64,000 nucleotides of DNA from Silvania hatchlandensis (GTDB taxonomy: Bacteria > Pseudomonadota > Gammaproteobacteria > Enterobacterales > Enterobacteriaceae). Position numbers and translations under genes: made by a program. The notes under the pieces were generated by a model. It made no database searches. It worked only from the letters and a program-made list of their open reading frames with translations, and had not been told where the DNA came from. Location of the stretch: the NCBI RefSeq assembly GCF_025564065.1, contig NZ_JAMGZK010000052.1, positions 62,001-126,000 on the forward strand, given 5' to 3'. Of the stretch, positions 7,140-19,100 are shown one piece after another (within the stretch, counting starts at the first letter, position 1; each line of letters starts with the position of its first letter).

Positions 7140-10100
7140 ATGAAAAAAAATGCCAGCAGTACTTTTCGTCGCCCTCGCTTACACCGGTTTGCACTTGAAG
7201 CCCGTCAATTATTTGATGGCGCCGCGATAGCCGAAACCGCCCAGCATAATGATGCGGGCAGCGAGGCGCCTCATGATAATGCCCGGGACGCCTTTCACCC
7301 GGTCACGGTCGAGCGCGCCGCCGCTTCCCAGCCGACCCCTGCCAAAGAAGTCTTTGTCATTGATAGCCAGATTACCCACTGGCAGTCACTGGTGGCGCAA
7401 TTACCGCAGGACAGCAAAGTGGTGGTCCTGCGCGAGGGCAGTTCGGGTCTGGGTCAACTCAACCAGGCGCTGGCAGATGAAAAACAGATCGCGGCAATTC
7501 ATATTTACAGCCACGGTGCCAGCGACGAAATTACGCTCGGCAGCGACATTATTACCGCGCAAAACGTCGCGGGCCTGCAGTCACAGCTGCAAAGCCTCGG
7601 CGACAAGATGACGGCCGAGGGGGATATCCTTCTCTACGGCTGCTCGGTCACCAGCAAAGACACGGCGCTGGTCAGCCAGCTCGCCACCTTCACCCATGCG
7701 GACGTGGCTGCCTCGCGCGACTCCACTGGCAGCCGCGAGGGCGGCGGCAACTGGATCCTCGAAACCGCCGTTGGCGAGGTCGAAACCCGCACGCTGGCGC
7801 TGCACTACGCCGGACAGCTCGAAACCCCAACCCTGACGCACAGCGCGGGCGATCTGATCGTCAGCGAGCCTTCTGTGCTGACTGCCGGAAAAGAGGTCGG
7901 GCAGTTCAGCGGCTGGGCGATTGATCTGAGTGACCCGTCGGCCACGGTGATACTGAACCTGTATCTGCAGGACGGAAGTAAAGGCACGCTCTCTGATGGC
8001 GTTCAGCCTCCGGACAACGTCTTTCTGAGCTTCAGCGGCACGGCCGTGCAGGCGCAGGCCTGGCTAAATCAGCTGACTTTTACCGCCTCCGACCGCGAGC
8101 TCGGCAATCACACCGATGCCACCGGGGTCGATATTTATGTCTTCAGCGATTCGGGGGGCGTCAGCTGGATGACCCAGCGGATCATTATCACCCCGGCCAA
8201 CGACCCGGCGACGGTGAATGACAGCAGCCTGCTGGTGTCGGAGCGTAACGGCAGCGGCACGGTGATTGGCCCGGCGACGCTGGCGATTGTCGATTCAGAG
8301 CTGTCAGTCGGCGCGCAAACCGCCGCCCAGATGGTGTACAGCCTGACGGCTCTGCCGCGCTATGGCTATCTGACCCTCAACGGCCAGCGTATCGGCGTCG
8401 GCTCGGTCTTTACCCAGCAGGACGTTAACAGCGGGGCGGTGAAGTATGTGCATACCGCCACCGGGACCGACCAAAACACCGCCGACAGTTTCTCTGCCAG
8501 CCTGAACGATGGCGCGACCCCGGTCAGCCAGTCGGACAGCGTTACCGTGACCCTTAACATCCAGCCGGAAAACCAGCCCCCAAGCGTCAGCGGGAGCGGC
8601 TTTGTGTTTGAAGGCCAGCCGCAGAACGCCGATATCTCGGGCAACGTCGGCAAATACATTGAGGCGACCACCGGCGGCGATCCGCAGGATACCCGGCTGA
8701 CGCTGACCATCACGGCGCTGCCCGCCCACGGCAGGCTGTACTTCAAAGGGCAGCCGATCCAGGCCGGATTCAGCTTTGACTATGCCGATAAAGACAAGCT
8801 CACCTACAGCAACGACGGCACCGAAGGGGTTCGCGAGGACAGCTTTGGCGTTCGGGTGAGCGATCAGGGCGGCGGCACCGGCACGCCAGCAAGCAGCGAC
8901 GGCACCATCACCCTGACGGTGGACAGCGTCAACGATAACCCGGTCTTCGATAGCAACAGCAGCACCTGGACCGCCGTGAACGCAGGCGGCAGCGTGGTGT
9001 TAACCCCGGCGATGCTCAACGCCACCGACGTTGACTCCAGCGACGACCGGATCAGTTTTGTGGTCAACGCCGACAACCTGACCCACGGCTATCTGACCCT
9101 TAACGGCCTGCGCCTGAAAAGCGGCGATACCTTTAGCGTCGACGATATCAAAGCCGGTCGCGTCAGTTATGTGCAGTACCGCGACGCCGCCCCGAACGAG
9201 CAGGACAGCTTCGATTTCCAGGTGATTAACCACGGATTAAACGTCTACTGGACCGACGCGGGCGTTACCAATATTCGCCAGGGGGGGATTTATCAGGGCA
9301 ACGCCCCGGAATTCGCCCTGACCCAGTATCGCTTTATCTTCGCCCTGACCGACAAAACCAATAATCCGCAGCCGGGCAATGTGCCGACCCTCGATCAGCC
9401 TGCTACCGCGGTCATCTCGCCGGTGTTTGGCACCAACGTTAACGACCCCAATGCGCTGACCCACGGCAGCTTTAGCGAAGGCGGCACCCTGGTGCTGGCG
9501 GGAACCGGTAACATCACCGATGCCACGCCGGGGCTGAGCTACACGCTGCCCAACGTTTTACCCTCCGAGGTGGTCTACACCTGGATCGGCGACAGTTCAG
9601 GAAGCGCAGCGCTGTCGCTGCAAAAATTCGACAACGGTGCCTGGGTAACCCTGCTGCCGCTTGAGAGCTTCACCCAGGCGGACGTCAATAACGGCCTGAT
9701 TCGCTTCGCCCACGACGGCGGGGAAAACTTCACCTTCACGCCAGGCTTTACCGTCTCTGCCGGGCGCGTCACCCTGAATGCCAACGGCGATCCAGTGCCG
9801 GTTATCCAGCGCGTGGATGTGGCGGTGTTTATCACTCCGGTGAACGATCTGCCGCAGATCGGCGGCTCGTCCAACAACGTGCTGGCAGAAGGGGCAACCC
9901 TGGTCATTACCCGCGATATGCTGACGGCCAGCGATCCGGATGATGCCAACAGCGGCACGCCGTATGAGAACAGCAGCACCCTGAACGGCAACACCAATTA
10001 CGCCCTGAATAACGAGGCGACGGGCAACAACGCCCTGAAGCTGCTGTTTACCTCCCTGCCGACCGGCGGAACGCTGCAATATTTTAACGGCAGCAGCTGG

Positions 10101-13100
10101 GTCGATATTACGCCCGCCAACCTGAACACCTTGCAGCTCGATGCCGCGATCCTGACCAACGACGGCACCAGCGGGCTGCGTTTTGTCAGCGACGGCTCCG
10201 AGATCCGCAACACCACGTTCTCGGTTGCCGCCGTCGACCGCTGGGGGGCGCAATCTCTCAGCGCCGCCACCGTAGGGCTGGTGATCACCAATATTAACGA
10301 CGGCCCGCAGATTGCCACCTCGCCAACCGCCGCCGATCCGGTGGTGGGCCGCGAATCGCCGAACATGATTGGCGGCACCCCGGCCAACAACCCCCTTACG
10401 GTGCGTGAAAGCGGCTACGGCCAGATCACCCGCGCGATGCTGCAGGCCTACGATCCGGACAGCAGCGCCGAGCAGGTGCAGTTTACGATCACCCAGTCGC
10501 CGGGCTTTGGCCGTCTGGCGCGCTCCACCGATGGCGTCAACTTTAACGTGCTGGGCACCGGGTCCACCTTTACCCAGCAGGATATCGCCCAGGGCTATAT
10601 CTATTACCTGAACGACGGCAGCGACCGGACAATCACCCAGGACGGCTTTACCTTCCGCCTTTCGGACGGCGATAAAGAGCAGGCCGGGAATCAGTTTGTT
10701 ATCAATATCGACCCGGCGAACGATGCGCCACAGGTGAACGGGCCGGGGAGCGTGATCACGGTGGGGGCAGGCGCTACGCCGGTTCCCGGCTTTAGCGTGC
10801 GCGATGCGGATCTCGACATTGGTGCCACCAACGTCACGGACCAGCTGCAAACCACCGTTCGCCTGCTGCACGCCAACGGCACGGCGCTGACTCAGGCGGA
10901 ATACCGCGACGTGACGCTCGGCATCACCCGCGTTCCGGGCCTGACCGTGGTGGGCGGCAACGGCGATCTGCTGGTGCTGACCGGCACCGTGGCGCAAATC
11001 AACAGCGCGCTGGCGGGGCTGACCGTCGCCTTCAGCCAGGATCATAACGCCGCGTACCAGATTCAGGTGATCACCGATGACCGCCTGCGCGACGCCAGCG
11101 GCAACCTGACCGGCAGCGCTAACGGCGGCCCGCTCAACGAAGTGACAAACCCTGCCTTTGGCAGCCAGCCCGGTGCGGTGGATGGCAAAAACTATAACTG
11201 GTACGCCGACAGCGTCCCGGTTAACGACGGCAACATCGCCGCCAGCAGCGCGACTATTCTGGCGTCGAGCATTAACGATCCCGGCACCCTGGCGGGCGAC
11301 GGGCAGAAAACCGTCCGCGAAGATCAGGCCAGCTGGATTGGCGGCAACTTCGTGGTCAATGACGTCGAGTCCAACGCCTTTGGCCGGCCGGTAACCGTCA
11401 CGTTAACGGTGGCGCAAGGCTCGTTGGGTATTGGCGGGGCGGGCGTGCAGACCAGCCTCAACGGGGTCACCCTCAGCGGGGACGACACCGGCACGCTGGT
11501 GTTAACCGGTCAGGCCAGCGCCATTCAGGCGCTGCTTAATGATCCCCTGCTCGGGTTAACCTACCTCAGCGCCCTGAATGCTAACCACGATCAGAACGGC
11601 AGCGCGGCGGGAGATGTGACCCTGACCGTCAGCCTGAATACGCAAAATTCGACCATCGGCAACACCCAGGGAACGGCACCCGCCGATCTCAGCATTGCCC
11701 TGACGATCGATGCGGTGAACGACGCGCCGGTGGTGAATGCCGGTTCGACCATCATCAACCTCGACAACTCGGTCGCGGGGGGCTTTACCCCGGTGCCCGG
11801 TTTCTCGGTTGACGATCCGGACATTACCGACGGGGGCGGGATTGCCTGGGGGGAAAGCGATCACCTGCGGGTGACCGTGCGCCTGACCCAGCAGGACGGC
11901 ACGCCGCTCGCCATTGGTGAGTATCGCGGCAACACCTCGATTTCCATTACGTCCGGGGAGACCAACAGCGGCGTAACCCTCATCACCACCGGCGCGCCGC
12001 CGACCGATGGCGATCGCGCCCCGATGGTGATCGAAGGCACCCGGGCGCAGATCAACGCCTGGCTGGCACAACTGCAGGTCAAAATGGTTGGGCTCGATGC
12101 CGACGATGCGGATAAATATTACCGCGTCGAGGTGATTGCCGACGATCGCAACCGGGATGCCACCGGCCATCTTACCGGCCGCGCCAACGGCGGGCAGAAC
12201 AGCAACGCCAGCAACACCGGCACCGAAGACGCCCCGCTGACGGAGATCGATCCGTATGCCGCGCTGCCTGGCGGGCTGGCGCAAAACGTCAGCGCTGCCT
12301 CGACAGAGGTATTCCAGAGTTCGGTTAACGATGCGGCAGAGATCCGCCTTGGCGACAGCCCGGTGCTGCAGACCGACGAAGGCAACAGCACCGTGGTCCT
12401 GCCGCCGATTATGGTGACGGATGCGGATGCGGGCAGCAGCACCCTGACGGTTAACGTCCAGGTACCGGCAGGTTTTGTTATCAGCGGCATAGGTGGCAGC
12501 GGCGGGACAGTGGACGGGACCGGTGGTGCAACGGTCCGTCTGACCGGTACCCTGGCAGAAATTAACAGCCGCCTGGCGGCCATCACCGTCACGCTCCCTG
12601 ACGTAGCCGGGACTGCCACGGCGGCAGACTGGAACGGCAGATTTGGCGTGGTGGTGACGGTGGATGACAATGGCTCGACCGGCAGTCGCCCGGCGACCCT
12701 GCCTGCCAACATGACTAACGCAACCAGCGATCCGGGCAGGGCGGACTACGCCGATCCGACCTCGGCGGCCATCATTACTACCCGCGAGTTCACCTTTACC
12801 GTCAATGCGGTTAACGATGCCCCGGTAGCCACCGGCACCAGCGTCACGCTGCCCGCCATTGCGGAAGATACGCTGGCAGCGAACATTAACGGCACCACCG
12901 TTGGCAGCTTGTTTGGCCCGCTGTTTGACGACAGCCGTGACGACGTGGTTAACGGCACCCACAGCGATGCCTTCTGGGGGATCGCCATCAGCAGCCTGGC
13001 GTTGGATCCGCGCCAGGGCGAGTGGCAATACTCCACCGATGGCGGCCAGAGCTGGACGGCGGTCGGCCCGCGCAGTGACAGCAATGCCCTGTTCTTAAAC

Positions 13101-16100
13101 GGGACGGCGCAGCTGCGCTTTGTTCCGGCGGCCAACTTCTTCGGTGAACCCGCCCTGCTGGGCGCGCGGCTGGTGGAAAACGATACTAACGGTGACAAAA
13201 CCAGCACCGCCACTGCCCCGGTTAACGGCGGCAGCGGCAGCACCCAGACGCATGGCGGCACCTCGTTGTTTAGCGATCAGGTCGTGAGGCTCAAACAGCC
13301 CGTCACCAACGTCAACGACAGCCCGACGCTGACCAGCGGGAGCTGGACCTTCGCCGAAGATGGCAACGTGCCGGCCACGCTGGGCCAACTGCTGGACAGT
13401 CGCTACAGCGACCAACGGGATAATCAGACCGGTATTCCGGGCGGCGGCAATGCCAGCCAGGGCATGGCGCTGGTGGGGATCTTTGGCGATACCACTGACG
13501 CCACCAAAGGCCACTGGGAGTATTTTTACAACAATACCTGGAACAGCCTGCCAACCGATCTTAGCGCCTCGAGTGCGCTGATTTTAAGCCGCGATACCCG
13601 GATGCGCTTTGTGCAACTGGCGGACTATAACGGCCCAGTGACCGGTGGCCTGCAGATCCGCGCCGCCGACTCCAGCGATACGACGCTGGTGGGCGGGGCA
13701 GGGGTTAACTCCCGGGTCAACTTCTATGATTACGCGGCGACCTGGTCTGCCGCCATCGAGCACTGGTCTTCTCCGGCCCAGCTGGGGGTCAACATTACCC
13801 CGGTGGCGGACATTGTGGGCGATCGTCTCAGCATTCATGCAGGACTGAGTTTGCCTTTGACCGCTGCGCAGCTGTTAGCCAACGACACCTTCGAGAACTC
13901 TGGCCGGGTGATTGAGAGCGTTACCCAGCCTGCGAACGGCACGCTGATTTTTGACTCCGTCAGCGGTATGTACACCTATACCCCGACAAAAGGCTATGTC
14001 GGTGCCGACAGCTTTACCTATACCGTGCGCAGCGGCGGCGTGACCGAAACCGCCACCGTGAACATCGACGTTACCAACATCGTGCCGGTTGCCGTCAACG
14101 ACAGGCAGATCCTCAGCGAAGACAGCCTGCCTGCCAACGGCAACCTGCTGAGTAACGACCGCGATGGCGATAACGATCCCCTGACGTTAACCGGCTTCAC
14201 GGTTAACGGCGTGAATTACGCCCCGGGCGCGACTATTGTGCTTGCCGCAAATCAGGGCACCCTGCAGGTCAACGCCGATGGCACCTACACCTACATCCCG
14301 GTAGCTGACTGGAATGGAAGCGTGACGGTAGGGTATACGATTTCCGACGGCAATATGCGCGGGACGGCAACCGGCACCCTGACGTTAACCGTTAACCCGG
14401 TTAAGGATGCGCAGGACGATGCGTATATCGCCCACGCCGGAACCTCCGCCACCCACGATGTGCTGTTAAACGACAGCTTCAGCAATGCGGATAAGAAAAT
14501 CACCGGCGTGACGCAGCCCGCGCACGGCCGGGTGACGATCACCGCAGACAACAACGTCCTGTACGTGCCGCAGCAAGGCTTCGTCGGCAACGACAGCTAT
14601 ACCTATACCGTGACCAGTGGCGGGGTCACGGAGACGGCAACGGTCAGAGTGATCATGACCAACCAGTCGCCGTTTACCGGCAACTTCTTTGCGACTACCC
14701 AGGAAGACGTCAACGCGACGGGCAATATTCTGACCACACTGCGCGATCCGGATGGCGATCCGCTCACCGTCACCGGCTTTACGGTCAATAACGCCAGCTT
14801 TACCGCCGGACAGCGCGGCACCATTGCCGGGGTAGGCACGTTCATTATCGACGCTCAGGGTAACTACACCTTTACCCCGGTCGCCGACTGGAACGGCAGC
14901 GTGCCGACCATTGAAGTCACGGTCAGCGACGGCAATCAGGGCGGCACCAACACCGCCTCGCTGGATATCACCGTGACGCCGGTGGCCGATATCATCGACG
15001 ACACCGCGAAAACCCACGCCGGAACGGCAGTCACCATCGATGCGCTGGCGAACGACAGCTTCGAAAACAGCACCAAAACCATCACCGGGACCTCCGCGCC
15101 ACAGCATGGGGCGGTCACTATTGTCGGCAACAAGCTGGTCTACACCCCGGTGGCCGGATACGTCGGCAGCGACAGCTTCACCTATACGGTCACCAGCGGC
15201 GGCGTAACCGAAACCGCCACCGTGGTGGTATCGATGACCAACACCGCGCCGGTCTCCCGGGATGTGACGGTCTCGACCGCCGAAGATACCCCGCTGCGCG
15301 GTTCGGTGCAGACCAGCGCGACCGATGTCGATAACGATCCGCTGGTGCTGACCGGGTTTACCCTCAACGGCACCGCCTACAGCGCCGGGCAGACGGCGAC
15401 GGTCGAGGCGGGATCGCTGACCATGAACCGCGACGGCAGTTGGGTCTTTACCCCGGCCGCCGACTGGAACGGCAGCGTGCCGCGGGCGACCTATACCCTG
15501 TCGGATGGCAACACCGGCACCAGCACCAGCCAGTTGCTGATCACCGTGATCCCGGTGGCCGATGTGCAAAATGACACCGCCACCACCCACGCGGATGACA
15601 GCGTGATTATTCCGCTGCTCGACAACGACACCTTCAGCGACAAGCAGCGGGTGACGATTGTTGCCGGGCACCCGGTTGCCGGATCGACGCTGAGCACCTC
15701 CGATCGTGGGGGCCAGATTCAGCTGCTGGCGGATAACACCCTGCGCTATCTGCCGCCCGCCAACTTTGTCGGCACCGATACCTTCACCTATACCGTCACC
15801 AGCTATACCGGGGTAACGGAAACGGCGACGGTGACGATTCTGGTCACCAACTCCCGTCCCGGCACCACCGACGATCGGCAGACCGTGATGGAAGACAACG
15901 TCCTGCGCGGCAAATTTAACGCCAAAGATACGGATAACGACGTGCTGCGGGTGGTCTCCTTTAGTGCGGGTGGTCAGACGTTGGTGATGGGCAGCGATGC
16001 GGCCAAAACCCTGACGCTCGCGGGTGTCGGCACGCTGGTGGTCAACGCCGACATGACATGGGCATTTACCCCAGAGGCGGACTGGAACGGCACCGTTCCG

Positions 16101-19100
16101 GAAATTAATTACACGGTGACCGACGGCAATCAGAACGGTAAGATCGGTGGCACGCTGACGATCGTCGTTGCCCCGGTCAGCGACGCGCGCAATGACAACG
16201 TGTCACTGCATGCCGGTCAGTCTGACACCCGTAATCTGCTCGCCAACGACACCTTCAGCAACAGCAATCGTCAGGTGACCAGCGTCACCCAGGGCCAGCA
16301 CGGAACGGTGATAATCAATGCGGATGGCACCGTCACCTACACCCCGGTGGCAAGCTACGTGGGCCAGGACACCTATACCTATACGGTGACCAGCGGCGGG
16401 CGAACCGAAACCGCGACCGTCTACGTCGACATCACCAATACCCCGCCGGTGCCGCCTGCGGGGCTGATCGTCAGCGGGCCGGAAGACAGTAACCTGACCG
16501 GCTCGGTGCTGAGTAACGTTACCGACGCCGATCCGACGGACGTGCTCAGCGTTGAGAGCTGGAATCTGCCGGGTGAAACCCGCCCACACAGCGTGGGGGT
16601 GCCGTACGCCATTCCCGGTATCGGTACCTTTACCCTACAGACGGACGGGCAATTCACCTTTGTGCCGGTGGCGGACTGGAACGGCAGCGTGCCGACCATC
16701 ACCTTTACCGCCACCGACGGCCATCAGAATGGGCGCTTTACCGGGCAGCTGCAGCTGGTGGTCACCCCGGTAGTGGATGCAGTGAATGACGCCACGTCGC
16801 TGCATTCCGGCGGCAGCGTGACGATTGACGCCCTGAATAACGACAGCTTCGCCAACAGCGATAAAACCATCATCGCCCTCGGCAAGCCGCTGCACGGGCA
16901 GGCGACCATTCTCAATGGCAAGGTGACTTACCAGCCGGATGCAGGCTACGTCGGTGCGGATAGCTTCACTTACACAGTGCTGAGCGGCGGTAAAGAAGAG
17001 ACCGCCACTATCACCCTTGATGTGCGCAACACGCCGCCGCAAACCCAGCCGGATCTGGTTCCCAGCCTCGAAGACGCTACCGCCACCGGGAATGTGCTGA
17101 CCAACGATCAGGATCTGGATGGCGATGCCCTGCGGGTGCAAAGTGTAAGCGTGCTGGGGACGGTCTATCAGCCGGGCGACATCATCACCCTGGCAGGCAT
17201 CGGGACCTTAACCCTGAACCGCGATGGGCGGTACAGCTTTGTGCCGCTGGCGGACTGGAACGGCAGCGTGCCTGACGTCACCTACACCGTCACCGACGGC
17301 AACAGCAACGGCCAGGCGAGCAATATTCTGCGCATCACCGTGCGACCGGTGCAGGACGCCTTCGACGACCGGGCCAGCACCCACGCTGGAGTGTCGGTTC
17401 TGACGGACGTGCTGGCGAACGATACCTTCAGCAACCCGTTGCGGGCAGTGGAGTCCTTTACCCAGGGCGCACATGGCACCGTCACGCTGGAGAACGGCCA
17501 GCTGCGCTACACCCCGGTGGCCGGGTACGTGGGCACTGATACTTACACCTACAGTGTCTTCAGCAACGGGGTGCGCGAGACGGCCACCGTCACCGTGACC
17601 ATGCTCAACACCTTGCCGACCTCGGCAGATTTCGCGCTGACCACCGCCGAAGACACCCCGCTGAGCGGCAATGTCATGGATCGGGTCAGCGACGGGGATA
17701 ACGATCCGCTGACCCTGACCCAGTTCACGGTCGATAACCGAACCTACAGCGCCGGACAAACCGCGGTGATGGCAGCAGGCACGCTGGTGATGAACAGCGA
17801 TGGCCGCTGGACCTTCACCCCGGCCGCCGACTGGCATGGCCCGGTGCCGCAGATTGGCTTTACCGTCTCGGACGGCAACGACGGCGGCACCACTCACAGT
17901 CTGCTGAACATTGGCGTCGTGCCGGTGGGTGACACGCACAATGATTTTGCTATCGTCCATTCGGATAACGCGGTGATTATTCCGGTGCTGGCCAATGACA
18001 CCTTTACCACCCCGGACAACCAGCTAACATTGACCGCCGGGATCCCGGTGGCCGGCTCGCTGGATGGGCATACCGATCAGGGTGGGCGGGTGCGGGTCCT
18101 GAGCGATAACACCCTGCAGTATCTCCCCCCGCAGGGCTATACCGGGATCGACAGCTTCTCGTACACCGTGACCACTCCGGACGGTCATCAGGAAGTGGCC
18201 ACGGTGACCATTGCGGTAATGAACGGCACCCCGACGGCACAGCAGACATCGCTGATTACCCCCGAAGATACCCCGCAGCTGGTGGGGCAGTTTAACGCCG
18301 TGGATCCGGAAGGTGACGTCCTGACCCTGGTCTCCGTCACCATCGATAACGTCACCACCACGCTTAGCGGCGCAAACGATCGGCTGGTGGATATCCCGGG
18401 CGTCGGCACGCTGCATGTCTTCGCCAACCGCGACTTTACCTTTACCCCGGTGGCCGACTGGAACGGCGTAGTGCCGCAAATCAGCTACACCGTCACCGAC
18501 GGCAACAACAACGGAACGACGGACGGCACCCTGTTTATCGTGGTGACCCCGGAAATCGACGCCGTCGCCGACAGCTACACTATGCACGCCGGGGATTCTG
18601 CCCTGCACAGCCCGCTGGATAACGACAGCTTCAGCAACCCCGATAAGATGATTACCGGCGTCACGCAGGGTCAGCACGGGCGGGTGGAGATCAGCCTGGA
18701 CGGGCAGCACATTACCTACATCCCCGATCCGGCTTTCGTCGGCCAGGATGTTTATTCCTACACCGTCACCAGCGGGGGGCGCATTGAAGTGGCCTATGTC
18801 ACCGTCGAGGTGACCAACACGCGGCCGGTGCTAACCCCGCTGGATCCGGTCAGCGGGCCGGAGGACAGGGTGCTGGCGGGCAACGTGATTGACAACGTTA
18901 CCGACGCCGATCCGAGCGACAGACTGACCGTGGTGAGCTGGAACCTGCCAGGCGAAACCCGTCCGCATCTGCCGGGCGTAGGCTACGCCATTCCGGGCCA
19001 GGGCACCTTCACCCTTAACGCCGACGGCAGCTACACCTTTGAACCGCTGGCGGACTGGAACGGCAGCGTGCCGACCCTCACCTTTGTGGTCAGCGACGGC

